Assembly: GCA_019914945.1 (NCBI GenBank)
Contig: CM034099.1
Location: 12,661,001-12,725,000, forward strand
Direction of reading: 5' to 3'
DNA length: 64,000 nucleotides
Origin: Typha latifolia
Lineage: Eukaryota > Streptophyta > Magnoliopsida > Poales > Typhaceae
Part shown: in pieces, positions 33,151-44,336 of the stretch
How positions within the stretch are numbered: the stretch's first letter is position 1
How the letters are laid out: every line of letters begins with the position of its first letter
Notes under the pieces: generated by a model
Database searches by the model: none
Seen by the model: the letters and a program-made list of their open reading frames with translations, nothing else
What the model was told of the DNA's origin: nothing
Made by a program: the position numbers and the translations under genes

Positions 33151-34766
33151 TCGGCTTCGTGCCGTCTCCAATAGCAAAGTCAAACCCCGCGGTCGATTCA
33201 GCATCCAAGCCCAACTTCCTCACTAACCTCTATTCTATAAAGTTGTGTGTACTCCGGAATTGATAGGGATGTGTACACACACAATACTTTCTAACGAGTC
33301 AGTCCACCCACAATGTACTCGGTACGAAAGTGCTCCAATATACATGCATCGATATTTCAGCTTGGATATCTTCCTCCGCACCCTCCTCTACGGCCTCCTC
33401 ATGGACCTCCCCTAAACACTCTCCATCACCAACAACCTCATCATCCTCCTCAAGACCGTCGATGAGCATCACACTCCTGATCGGTTTGGAACACCGATAA
33501 TCGGGGGTGAAACACTCATCGCATTGAAAGCAAAGGTCGTTCGCTCTTTACTCCTCCACTTAGGCAAGTGTGAGAGTTTGACCGGGGGGTCTTGTGCCTC
33601 CTCTAACATCAGAAGAAGGTCTCAAAGGTGGTTGTGGTCTAGTACTATCAGCCGCTGTCTTTGAACCCGCAGAATTTCTAGTCGGCGTTCTAGGCACAAA
33701 CCGCCCATCTCGGTTGCCCAAACTTGGTTTTGCTGCCATCTTGAGAGCCTTATGCTTTTGCTCCCGCTTAAATCTCCTCCCGTAGCCCTGAAATAAATGT
33801 GCTCATCAATGTCGGTTTGGGTCAAGATGGCTCATAACAACTACTAACTCTTTCAAATTCAGTTTGGTACTCCAATATGGTCCTCCTCTAAACATCTTGC
33901 TTAATGTGGCAGTAAAATCTTCATATGTCGCTGTTCCAAATCTGTGTGTAATCCTCCTACGAAAGTCAGCACAACTGGTAAATCCTCAACCATAAATACC
34001 CGATCTATACCAATGCAATGTCGTTCCTTGGAGGTGAAAGCTTGCCATCTAGACCTTTGCATCATCCGCTATCCCTTAACAATCAAAATATTGTTCCACT
34101 TGAAATACCCAATTCATCGGATCACTGCCTTAGAATTTTGGGAAGTCCAAACGTGAGATTCTCCCTCAGATAGCATTGTCGGGTTCGAGAAAGATCCTTG
34201 GCTTAGGTCTAAACCTTTGTGCTTGTTGATCTCTTTCTCTAAACCCTTGAGCATGTCTATCACCATCTCCGAAGGGATCAACATCATCTTCTAAGCGCCA
34301 ATCCTCTTCATCGACGAAGTGCACCAGTGCCGCATGCCTCTTGGGTTCTACCACTGTCGGTCTTGGATTGTGTATCAAAGGTGGAGGATGATGTGCAGGA
34401 ATAGGTATAAGAGGATCATTGACATTAACATTGCGCACCTAGACCTGTGGGGGTATCGGTTCAGTGTGGTCCCACCACTAGTCCTTCTTGAGGCACCGAT
34501 CTTTATCGAGGCGATGACGAAGCCGATCGATTCATGACATATACCTTTAAAGCATTATGATCATTCTATATTGCGTCAACTCTATGCAGCAATATTTGGA
34601 ACATGACCATAAGTTCATCCGCCAAGCCCATGTACACATCCATGGACGTTGGTTGACTCGGTCCTACTGTGGTCGCTCCAAAGGAATCGGCCTCACGGTT
34701 AGGGTTATCGTGGATTGAGTCTTCTCTCATCGGTGTGTTTTTCATTAATCTTCTTGTTGATACCAT
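33150..34766 (-). pseudogene. B2 gag and start of protease
   Basis: Starts MVSTRRLMKNTPMRED and continues with DEEDWRLEDDVDPFGDG, FRPKPRIFLEPDNAI, a broken Retrotrans_gag core at 33880-34160 and a CFQCDE-type knuckle near 33515. A protease stretch follows with STHNFIE and KLGLDAESTAGFDFAIGDG. It then switches into family A RNase H. Several stops and frameshifts are present. Confidence 0.8.
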
Positions 34767-34804
34767 CTTCCTTATTTCAACCATTAATGGAGGTCTAAGA
34801 TTCA

Positions 34805-34820
34805 CCTGGCTCTAATACCA
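34805..34820 (-). other. B2 primer-binding site
   Basis: The minus strand reads TGGTATTAGAGCCAGG, one base after the 5' LTR. It has one change in the Met-tRNA complement. Confidence 0.85.
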
Positions 34821-34821
34821 A

Positions 34822-36073
34822 TGATGGGTTACGGAATGATTCCTTCAAAATCTAGATTTATTGTAAAAAGCAGCCCACGCAATTGAGAGAAAATATTCAC
34901 CAAATATTCTATGGTAGTCACAAAATTATCAAACTAAGTTTAATCAATCCGTAACTTCCCGATATACATTTTTTATATTTACAACCTTGGCAGATTCGAA
35001 TTATAAATGGGACAAAAATATGATAGAGTGCGGATGATGGTGAAGGTGACAGGTGGAGTGGATGTTTGGGTTATGGATGATAATGGAGATGAGGGTGAGT
35101 GGGTGATGACGTTTAAGGAAAGTAGATGAAGGGGAAGAAGTGGTCGAGATCCTAAAGAAGAGGAGGACTTGACAGATGAGAGAGATTAGAAGTTAAGAGA
35201 GACCTTGCCAATGATAGAGGTGGTAGGTAGGAGAAAAGGGAGGAGGAAGATTAGGGTAGAGAGACTAGAGAGAAGATAGAGAGGCAAGAAACCAATATTC
35301 CAATAACATTATAATTTTGGCTGCCATTCACACCTTTATAGAGGCTAGCCAATAAGCCAAAATAATAATTATTAACCCTAATTCTAGTGGACTGCTGCCG
35401 ATCGCATTCGAACGCGCCCGATCGTGTTCGAACACATAAAAGGCATCCTCTGTCGATGCGAACGTGATGTAGACATTCGAATGCGGTGTTTGAATGCACA
35501 TTTCGTGTTCTTTATTTTTGTTAACCTGATGCATGTGTTCGCAAAGCCGTTCAAACACACAACCGCATTCGAACGCAACCTATAGAAAAATAAATAACTA
35601 ATGCAATAAGAAAAGACCTTGCCAATAGTAGAGGTGGTAGGTTGGTGAAGAGGGAGGAGGGAGATTAGGGTAGAGAGACTAGAGAGAAGATAGAGAGGCA
35701 AGAAAATAATATTCCAATAGCATTATGATTTTGGCTGCCATCCACACTTTTATAGAGGCTAGCCAACAAGCCAAAATAACAATTATTAACCCTAATTCTA
35801 GTGGACTCCCGTCGATCGCATTCGAATGCGCCCGATCATGTTCGAACGCACAAAAGACATTCTCTATCGATGGAACGTGATGTAGACGTTCGAATGCGCT
35901 CGACCGCATTCGAACGTGTATTTCACATTCTCTATTTTTGTGAATCTGATGCAGGCGTTCACAAAGCCATTCGAACACGCCCCCAACTGCGTTCGAACGC
36001 GACCTATAGAAATTTTATTTGAATAAAAACAAATAACTAATGCAATAAGAAAAGACTTTAACTAAGTGTATCA
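34822..36073 (-). repeat. B2 5' LTR with internal 414-bp tandem duplication
   Basis: Units begin ACCTTGCCAAT at 35202 and 35616 and run to AATAAGAAAAG. Each carries a cluster of TTCGAACGC palindromes (about 35400-35580 and 35815-36005). The duplication makes this LTR about 1.25 kb against about 0.85 kb for B1. Confidence 0.85.
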
Positions 36074-36078
36074 ATTTT

Positions 36079-36609
36079 GCTGCCACATTAAGCAAGATGG
36101 TTTAGAGGACAACCGTGTTGGAGTACCAAGCAGAATTTAAAAGAGTTAGTAGTCGTTCCGAGCCACCTTTGCTCGAACCGACATTGATGAGCACATTTAT
36201 TTTAGGGCTGCAGGAGGAGATTCAGGCGGATATTCGTGCTCTTTGTCCCACCACACTTGAGGATGCTTTTGAGAAGGTCGCAAGGATGGAGCAAAAGCAC
36301 TAGGCTCTTAAAATGGCAGCGAAGGCAAGTTGGGGCAATCGAGATGGGTGGTTTACGTCGAGAATGCCGGCTGGAAATTTTGCTGGTTCATAGGCAGCGG
36401 CTGCTAGTACTGGAGCACAACCACCCTTGAGACCCTCTTCTGATGTTAGAGGAGGCAAAAGACACCCCATTCGAACTCTCACACCTGCCCAAGTGGAGGA
36501 GCAAAGAGCGAAGGGGCTTTGCTTTCGATGCGATGAACATTTCACCCCCGGTCATCGGTGTTCCAAACCGATCGGGAGTGTGATGCTCATCGACGGTCTT
36601 GGACGCTGA
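36079..36609 (+). pseudogene. B1 gag, 3' half
   Basis: Continuation after B2. The gag core end reads YQAEFKRVSSRSEPP, TFILGLQEEIQADIRAL and DAFEKVARMEQKH, then a broken linker and the knuckle CFRCDEHFTPGHRC followed by SVMLIDGL. The knuckle is the CX2C...HXC form seen in many plant chromoviruses. Confidence 0.85.
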
Positions 36610-36865
36610 ACCAACCACAGGGTTTGAGGTCACTATTGGAGACAGCACGAAGCTTTGGGCGGAGAGTTTATGCCGCTGGGTTGGTATATGAGTGCAAGGA
36701 CACAACATCATTGTGAACTTGTTTCCGTTGGCGTTGCGAGGAGCGAACATTGTCCTTGGCACTCAGTGGTTGCAGAGCTTGGGACCTGTCACGTTTGATT
36801 TTCGAAATATGTGGATAAAATTTTAGCAAGGAAACAAAGAGGTATGGCTTGATGGCATTCAGTCC
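36610..36865 (+). pseudogene. B1 protease remnant
   Basis: Jumps from the knuckle region to TTGFEVTIGDSTKLWAE and PLALRGANIVLGTQWLQSLG. The DTGS active-site segment present in A1 is missing, so the deletion removed catalysis. Confidence 0.75.
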
Positions 36866-37745
36866 TTGCCTATTCCAGCGATGCAGCCGATGGCGGAGCT
36901 ATCTTATGCAAGTGATTGGGCCTATCTTCTTCAGTTAGGATCAGCAGGAGATGAGTCTCAAATGAGCCTAGGTACTATAATTGATTTGTCTAATCTATTG
37001 GAAAAATTTGTTGGACTGTTTGAGAAGCCAAAAGAGTTGTTGCCGAAGCGAATGACGTACCATTGCATAGAGATTGTGCCCGGTGCTGCACCGTCGAATG
37101 TGAGACCATATCGGTATCCACATGTACAGAAGGATGTTATCTCTAAAATGTGGTCGAGATGTTAGAGCAATGCCTCATACAACTAAATCATAGCTCTTAC
37201 TCATCGCCCATGTTATTGGTGCGAAAGAAGGACGGGTCATGGCATTTTTGTGTCGACTACTGGGCACTAAATACTATTACCATCAAGGACCGGTATCCCA
37301 TTCTGGTCATAGAGGAGCTGCTGGACGAGCTTGTAGGGGCGACCATATTCAGCAAACTTAACTTGAGGGTTACGTATCATCAAATTAGAGTTCACCCAGT
37401 GGATGTGCATAAAACTGCATTTCAAACTCCGGACGAGCACTATGAGTTTCAGGTGATGCCATTTGGCTCACCAATGCTCCAGCAACTTTGCAAGGCCTCA
37501 TGAATGATATTTTTTGGCCACTACTACGATGGTATGTCTTAGTATTCTTTGACGATATTTTCGCGTATAATAGGAATAAAATAGAGCATTGGCGACATTT
37601 AGAGAATGTGCTGAAATTGTTGAAGCAAAACCAGCTGAAGATTAAGAAGTCTAAGTGCCTATGGGGAGTACCACAAATTGAGTATTTAGGCCACATTATA
37701 ATAGCGGAAGGAGTGGCGGCAGATCCTCAAAGGTGGCGTGCATGA
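36866..37745 (+). pseudogene. B1 reverse transcriptase
   Basis: Gypsy RT blocks read across two frame changes: [80 protein letters not shown] and the catalytic YVLVFFDDIF, then LEYLGHII-type sequence. The second block LREGYHQ reads LRVTYHQ. Confidence 0.9.
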
Positions 37746-38360
37746 TAGCTTGGCCGATCCCTACTTCCACCACAGGACTTTGCAGCTTTTTGGGGCTGAC
37801 CGAGTATTATCATCGCTTTATCGCCGGGTATGGAAAGATCGCTTCTCCTCTCACTTGATTGCTGAGGAAGGACTCTTTTAGATGGACGGAGGAAGCCACT
37901 ACAGCCTTTCAAAAATTGAAAACAACAATGACAACGGCGCTCGTTCTAGCTCTACCGGACTTCACCAAAGAGTTCGTTGTGGAATGCGATGATTCGGGGG
38001 TTGGCATAGAAGTTGTACTAATACAAAGACGACGTTTCATAGCCTTTATCAACAATGCTTTATCACAAGAATCTCAACAATTATCGACCTACGAGAGGGA
38101 GATGTTGGCAATTCTACATGCGGTGACAAAGTGGAGGCCTTATTTGAACAGTGAACGATTCATCATTCAAACCGATCAAAGGAGTCTTCCATACTTTATG
38201 GGACAACGAATTTACACTTTGGCACAGCAGAGATGGGTTACAAAATTGCTGGGGTATGATTATGAAATTTAGTACAAGAATGGAACAAAAAATAAAGCGG
38301 CGGATGTACTATCGTGCCAACCCGATATCGCCAAGCTCGCAGCCTTTTCTTCTCCCACTT
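37746..38360 (+). pseudogene. B1 RNase H
   Basis: KDSFRWTEEATTAFQKLKT then ALPDFTKEFVVECDDSGVGI keeps the first catalytic Asp region. STYEREMLAILHAVTKWRPY and IQTDQRSLPYFMGQRIYT follow. A TAG replaces the Val codon in the YELVYK block. Confidence 0.88.
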
Positions 38361-38970
38361 TTTCTTTTCATGACGAGCTAAGGTATGCATGTACATCTGA
38401 CCTAGATGTTAAGAGGTTGTTACAGGAGGTGTTGGATGATCCAGAGCACCATTTAGAGTTGGAGAACCGAGGCAGTTTGCTACTGGACCGCGGATGTATC
38501 TGGGTGCCCACAAATGACAGATTGCAACAAAAATTATTAGAGCACTTCCACCAAACTCTGGAGGCCAGTCATGAGGGTGTCTTGAGGACTTATAGGAGGA
38601 TGTCATAGAGCTGCACGTGGTCAAGACTGAGACGAGATGCGAGGAGTTTTGGATGGAGTTTTTCAGATTGCTGGGGACTCGATTGAACTTCAGTTCGGCC
38701 TACCATCCACAGACGGACGACCAAACAAAGGTAGTCAATCGAGGGATTGAGCAGTATTTGCGGTACTTTGTGGGAGAGATGCAGAGATGCTGATCAGAAA
38801 TCTTACTGAGGGCGGAGTGGTCTTACAATATTGCTCACCATAGCAATATTGGCATGACTCCGATGCAAAACCAGAAGTTAGCACATCAGTACTTCGATTT
38901 GTTTCGGGTGTTAGAGCATATCGATCCGGTTGCGTATCGCTTAGAGCTGCTTGAGGGGTTGAGAGTATAA
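38361..38970 (+). pseudogene. B1 integrase, internally deleted
   Basis: The N-terminal HHCC region begins with [41 protein letters not shown] and stops before the CC pair. It jumps to [19 protein letters not shown] and [16 protein letters not shown], losing the DD part of the core, and then to WSYNIAHHSNIGMTP. A second deletion joins this to KLAHQYFDLFRVLEHIDPVAYRL. Confidence 0.85.
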
Positions 38971-39180
38971 TTGGTCCTTCATGTTTCATTGCTGAGGGAG
39001 TGGATTGGAGATCACTGGGTCATTGGATCGGTTCTACCAGAGCCATTGGTGGAGATAGTGATTGTAGAGCCAGTTTGTGTACTTGCTATGCGCCGACGAT
39101 GTCACGGTACTAGATTGGAGATGGAGGTCCTAGTCGAGTGGCTTGGCAAACTATTCGACGAGGCGACATGGGAGCTGTAG
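38971..39180 (+). pseudogene. B1 chromodomain
   Basis: LHVSLLREWIG is followed by VEVLVEWLGK-type sequence (MEVLVEWLGKLFDEATWEL), the C-terminal chromodomain of chromovirus integrases that directs integration to modified chromatin. Confidence 0.8.
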
Positions 39181-39235
39181 ATAGATATCTTAGAGCATTT
39201 TCCTGACTTCGCACCTTGAGGACAAGGTGGGGGAA

Positions 39236-39986
39236 GCATTCAAACACGGGAGGGGGCGCATTCGAACACCCTTGCGAATGCCTGCATCAGTTCGCATCAA
39301 CAGGTAACGCAAAATATGCGTTTGAATGCCGGGTGTGAACGCTTGCATTAGTTCACATTGACAGAGAACACAATTGGTGCTTTCGAACATAGTTAACCTC
39401 GTTCGAACGCGATCGATGAGAGTCCACTATTTTTAGGGTTAATAATTGTTATTTTGGTTTGTTTGGTTAGCCTCTTAAAGGTGTGGATAGCAACCAAAAT
39501 CATTATGATGAATGAATCTTGATTTCTATCTTTCTCTATTCTCTCTCTTATCTCTCTACCCTAATCTCCCTCCTCCCTCTTCACCAACCAGCCACCTCTA
39601 CCATTGGCAAGGTCTCATCTATCTTCTAATCTCCCTCGTCTATTGAGTCCTCCCTCCTCATTGGGATCTCGTCCACTTCTCCCCCTTCATCCTTATCTCT
39701 TAAACTACATCAACCATCCACCCTTATCTCCATTATCATCCATAACCCTATCATCACCTCCACCCATCACCACCACCATCACCCTCACTCTTTCGTATTT
39801 TCGTCCTAGTTACAGTTCGAATCTACAAAGAGCTAAATATGTAGATCAAGAAGTTACGAATTGATCACCCTTAGTTTCGTAATTTTCTGACTACAGAAGA
39901 ATATCTGGTAAATATTTTCCCTCAGTTGCACGGACTGCTTTTCTACAACCAATCTAGATATCGAAGGGAACGTTCCATACATATCA
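39236..39986 (+). repeat. B1 3' LTR, start deleted
   Basis: The first roughly 70 bp of the LTR (TGATACACTT...) are missing. The polypurine tract AAGGTGGGGGAAGC runs straight into ATTCAAACACGGGAGG, equivalent to 25083 in the partner, probably a deletion at a GC(ATT) microhomology. The end GTTCCATACATATCA is intact. Confidence 0.85.
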
Positions 39987-39991
39987 TGGTG

Positions 39992-40466
39992 CTATTTGGA
40001 GGTAGTGGTATGGTGCGGCTAGAGTTTATGGAGACTGAGGTGTGGGCAACAAGGATGAGGGCATTGGTGAGTAAATGATTAGGGATTAGAAAAGAAGAAA
40101 GGGAAGAAAAGGTCCTAATGGTCTAGGGGGTTTAGTGATCGAAGGAGGGAATGGGGCGGCCGACCTTGGTATGGGCTCGGTGGCTATGATTGGAACCGAA
40201 GAGAGATAGAAAGAGAGGAGAGATTAGGGTTGAGGAGATAAACTTTAATATTGTCATAACCATAAAATGGGCAACACACCACATATACATAGAGGCTAAC
40301 TAGACTCGAACTTAAATTAAGACTTTCGTTACAATAAGTAACTAACTAAGCCAAGTAGACCACTTAATCAACTAGGACTCAAAATAGCAGGTGACTTAGT
40401 CAAGATATGACTCGACCCATCAAGCTCAGTCTTCTAAGGTAAGCTCATCAAGTTTGAATCACATCA
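39992..40466 (-). repeat. Element C 5' LTR, second part
   Basis: Continuation of 24911-25011 after B1. The right end in reverse complement is TGATGTGATTCAAAC. Together the LTR is about 576 bp. Confidence 0.75.
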
Positions 40467-41116
40467 TATTTATGATAATTATAGGACACATGATTTTATA
40501 ATGCATAGATCAGATCATTAACTTATAACATGCACATAAGTAAAGAATATGAACATAAGGAATAAGATACATGTCACAAAATATATGCATTATTATAATA
40601 TTCACAATATCATGCTAAAAAGTATATCCGGACTACAATAAGCTCTCCTGATATGCTGATCTTTTCATGTGTCTCGAGCTCCTCCCAATATGGTAATGGA
40701 TCTACCAACTAATAAAATAATCGGATATAAACAAACATATCTACCAAGATCTGACTAATTATTTAGGCTACGCATTACTGCTATCAACTTGGGTAGGTTT
40801 AGATTCCTAAATTTAAATGCCCAAATAATAGTGTTAGCATCTATGATAATTTGAAGTATTATTAATTATTGGTGCCCTTAATATAAGCATCTATATTAGA
40901 TCAATATAAAATAACTATGAAGGATACAAAATTTTCTACATCTATTACAAATTAGTTAAGTTCAGTTTATAACAACTAATAAAGATGACTGACATACCAT
41001 TTTCCCAATAATTAATATCTACTGCCTTAATTTTGTTATTTGTTAAAAAGAATATAACTCTAAAAGTGAACAGATAATGAAAACATACGAAACTTTAATC
41101 ATAAAAAAAAATTGAT
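40467..41116. other. AT-rich DNA, nothing recognised
   Basis: No coding or LTR signal seen. Confidence 0.4.
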
Positions 41117-41254
41117 CAAGTGGACTGCGGTCCAACCTACAGCCCACAGAAACAAAATGGCAAGTGGGTTGTGGGCCAGCCTACAGCCCATAGAAATAAG
41201 ATGGCAAGTGGGTTGTGGGCCAGCCTACAGCCCGTAAAAACAAAATGGCAAAGA
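41117..41254. repeat. 44-bp tandem repeat, three units
   Basis: Units start at 41117, 41161 and 41205, each CAAGTGG(A/G)(C/T)TGTGGGCC-like followed by CTACAGCCC and ACAAAATGG. Confidence 0.9.
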
Positions 41255-41507
41255 ATAAAAAATAGGTGGGCTGCACCTTTTGTTTCTAAAGGTACAAGTG
41301 CATACCAGCTCATTTTTTAAGATAAACAGATGACTTAGAGCCTCTTTTAGGTAAATTACGAAAAACTTCCATAAGAATATGAACATATAAGATTGCAAAA
41401 GTGCAACTAAAGGATCTTATATTGATTTTTCCCTTTTGATTCATTTAATTTATCATGTTTGCATGGTGTACAAAATTTTGGACGAATAATATACAAAGAA
41501 AAGTAAT

Positions 41508-41640
41508 GGAAGGAAGAGGAGGAGGTGATCATGGTAGTGGGTGGAGGTGGAGTGGGAGGAGGTAGTGTGCTGAGGAGGAGGATGAGGAGGGGGTGGTGGT
41601 GGTGGTGGTGCTGGGTAGAGGAGGAGGCGGTATGATGTTA
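41508..41640. repeat. Purine-rich GGAGG/GGTGG low-complexity tract
   Basis: Long run of GGAGGAGG, GTGGAGG and (GGT)n. Several G-runs could form a G-quadruplex on the plus strand. Confidence 0.75.
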
Positions 41641-41779
41641 AGGGTGATTTTTATTTTTAAAGGAAAAAAAGGTAGGTGTGTAAATTAGCCAAACTTGAGT
41701 GAGCCCGGAGCTAGTCAGGATTGGCTCAAAATCAATTTGTAGCCCAACTTATTTACTCGAGCTGAGCCTGAGCTTGGTT

Positions 41780-42026
41780 TGTTATGCACCAAATCTGGAT
41801 CGATATGGATGTAAGAAAGTTATAAAAATTTAGGTGTTGGTAGCATCATGAGTTAGAGTTTTAATAGCTTTGATTTCATCTAAATCAGAGGTCAAGATAA
41901 AAGATATAAATAAAATAGTGGAGCAAGGTGAGAATAAGGTAGAATAGTAAAATATCTGACATTGTGGCGATTGTCGGAGAGTGGAAGATGGCTAAGTTGG
42001 TGGTGGACGACCTTAGAGTAGGTGGC
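41780..42026 (-). repeat. Family F LTR fragment (F3)
   Basis: Starts TGTTATGCACCAAATCTGG, aligned with the F2 LTR start at 46285. Blocks GCTTTGATTTCATCTAAATC and GTAAAATATCTGACATTG match the F LTR at 63403-63540. It is interrupted by G1 at 42026 and resumes for about 20 bp at 45822. Confidence 0.7.
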
Positions 42027-43060
42027 TGTTATGAATCGACCTTAGCTACACGATTAAGCTCAGATGCAAAGAAGCAATTTATGCAGTCGGAGAAAAATAT
42101 TTATTAAATATTCTTCCATAGTCAGAAAATTATGAAACTAGATAAGTTTGTTCCATATCTTCCTATATGTTTCTAATATGCATGCCTTTCGCAGATTTTG
42201 ACTCACGCTAGGGCGAAAATAGGCAAAGTTATGGTGGAGGTGGAGATGATGGATGACGTTGATGATGGTGGTGATAGAATAGTTGCACGAGGTGCTATTG
42301 AGTGAAGGAAGAGGGGGGAGAAGGTGGTTGAGATCCTAAGAAGGAGGGAGGACTTGACAATCGAGGGAGGTTAGGAGTAATTGGCATCGAGGTGGCACAA
42401 AACTAGGGTTTGAGCGAGGAGGGAGAAGATTTAGAATATTAGAAGAAGAAAGGTTAACACAATATTCATTGATAATCCCAATGAGATTGCCGTCCACATA
42501 TTAAGTGGCTAACCTAACAAGAAAAACTAACAAATGATAAACCTAGAAATAGTGCATTCTCGTTGAGTGCATTCGAACGAGGTTGAGCACATTTGAACAA
42601 TCAATTCATATTCTTTGTATGTGAGAATGTATGTACGAGTTTGAACGGGGTGTTCGAACGTGACCTCCCCGCATTCAAATGGGGTGTCCGAATGCAACCT
42701 CCCCGCATTCGAATGCAACAGCCAGAATTCTTATTCTTCAAGAAAACTAAGAAACCAAAAAGGCATTTGAACGCGACCTCCCCGCGTTTGATCCCGACAG
42801 CCATAATTCTTATTCTTCAAGAAAACTAAGAAACCAAAAGGGCATTTGAATGCGACCTCCCCGCTTTCGATCCTGACAGCCAAAATTCTTATTCTACAAG
42901 AAAACTAAGAAACCAAAAGGGCATTTGAACACAACCTCCCTGCATTCGAACGCGATAGCCGGGATTCTTATTCTTCAGAAAACTAAGAAATCAAAACATG
43001 AAAAGGGTCCATAGGTTGTATCCATGCACGAGATGATTTAGTGTGGTCCAAATCACATCA
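42027..43060 (-). repeat. G1 3' LTR
   Basis: 1034 bp, followed by a reversed polypurine region (CTTCTACTCACTTCGTTCTC). It carries a roughly 65-bp repeat, CATTTGAACGCGACCTCCCCGC then AATTCTTATTCTTCAAGAAA, several times at 42650-42990. This is a G-family minisatellite also built on TTCGAACGC-like motifs. Confidence 0.85.
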
Positions 43061-43088
43061 CTCAACCATGCTTCTACTCACTTCGTTC

Positions 43089-43460
43089 TCAAAGTGCAAA
43101 TCCAGGATAATGGTCCATCAATGTCACCTCGGGTTCCCATGTGGCTTGATCTTGTGTCTGACTGGCCCAGCTCACCAACATCTCTATGACTATTTGTCCA
43201 TTGTGTCTAACCCTCCTTCGTGCTAGGATCTTCTCTAGAGTGAACTCAGTTGCCTCCAATGTAGGCTCGAGTAGTTTTGCCACAACTTGCTCAACTGGAC
43301 CAACCCGCACCCTCAAGCTAGATACATGGAAAATCGGGTGAACTCGAGATGACTCGGGCAAGTCTAGCTTATATGTGATAGCTCCCACCTTCCCTAGAAT
43401 TTGAAATGGATCAAAGAAGTGATGGGCTAATTTTTTCTTCAAAATTGGTCGTATCAAGAT
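43089..43460 (-). pseudogene. G1 integrase C-terminal module and chromodomain
   Basis: KKKLAHHFFDPFQILGKVGA, then YKLDLPESSRVHPIFHVSSL (GPF/Y-type module), and MLVSWASQTQDQATWEPEV, the chromodomain end, with a stop shortly after. 122 residues open. Confidence 0.9.
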
Positions 43461-44336
43461 TTGTCGATATGGTTGGAGTCGAACATAGACCCAATTGCCA
43501 ACTTCATAGCTTCAATCCTAGTGTTTGTGATCATTCACTTGCTTTATTCGGTTCTGTGTTGCTGCTAGCTGAAGCTTGAGTCACTTGAGAACTTCCTCTG
43601 GTTCTAATAGCACCTCATCTATGTTGGAACAGTCCATAGACTACCTCAAAGGGTGTCATCCCAATAGCGGTGTGGTCAGCCGTGTTGTATGAGTACTCTG
43701 CCCAGGGTAGGTAAGCTAGCCATCTCTTGGGTTGCTCTCCGACGAAGCACCGTAAATATTAATCAAGGCAGCGATTAACCACTTCGGATCGCCCGTCAGT
43801 TTGCGGATGATACGCCAAGCTCATTTTGAGTTCAGTACCTTGCTACTTAAAGTACTCTCGCCAAAGGTGACTCATAAAGATTGGATCACGATTTGAAACT
43901 GTATATCTCGGCATGTCATACAATGGGGCTATTTCTTTCACAAAAATTATGTTACCTTCTTTGTGGTGTACAGGTTGCTAGAGCTAAAAAGTGCGTACTC
44001 TTCATCAACCAGTTGACCACCACCATTATCACTGTATGTCCTCTGACCTGAGAAAATCTCATACATAATTTTGTGTTAACATCTTATAGGTCATAAATGT
44101 TCCTTATGTCCCGCCAAAGGAGTATAATGGAAGTGGCAAATCAAAGTCACCCGCAACTTGGGTTTGGCCAATACCCGCACTCGCCCTCGGTCTAGTAGTA
44201 GACTATCTTTCACTTCTAACCTAGGATAGCTAGCTGGTTCTTCCTCTAATTTCTTCATGAGTTCCTTCATCTCTGGATCTTCTAAACATGCAGCCCTAAT
44301 CTCTAAAAGGAAGGGAAAAATCAGGATCAAAATCAT
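43461..44336 (-). pseudogene. G1 integrase, broken
   Basis: The N-terminal part (44091-44336) has DPEMKELMKKLEEEPASYP, LLDRGRVRVLAKPKLRVTLI and HFHYTPLAGH. The rest is readable only in pieces, for example a LPWAEYSYNTA-like block at 43690-43720. Many stops. Confidence 0.8.

Larger units (their letters stand above)
26766..36073 (-). mobile_element. Gypsy element B2, nested in B1 gag
   Basis: Ends TGATGGGTTACGG (26766) and AGTGTATCA (36073), with the perfect target duplication ATTTT at 26761-26765 and 36074-36078. The right LTR (34822-36073), primer site and gag are present. The left LTR keeps only 453 bp before element A5. Pol was lost in a deletion that joined B2 to the A6 remnant near 33150. 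Confidence 0.88.
25012..39986 (+). mobile_element. Gypsy element B1, split by nested insertions
   Basis: 5' LTR 25012-25859 and 3' LTR 39236-39986, flanked by TGGTG at 25007-25011 and 39987-39991. Its gag is interrupted at 26765 by element B2 and resumes at 36079 (or 36074 with the duplicated ATTTT). Pol order is RT, RNase H, integrase, chromodomain, which defines Gypsy/chromovirus. Internal deletions removed the protease active-site region and parts of integrase. Confidence 0.92.

Noticed and set aside
41508..41640. Gly-rich protein exon
   Set aside because: Pure GGAGG/GGT low-complexity DNA with no supported start or flanking splice signals.
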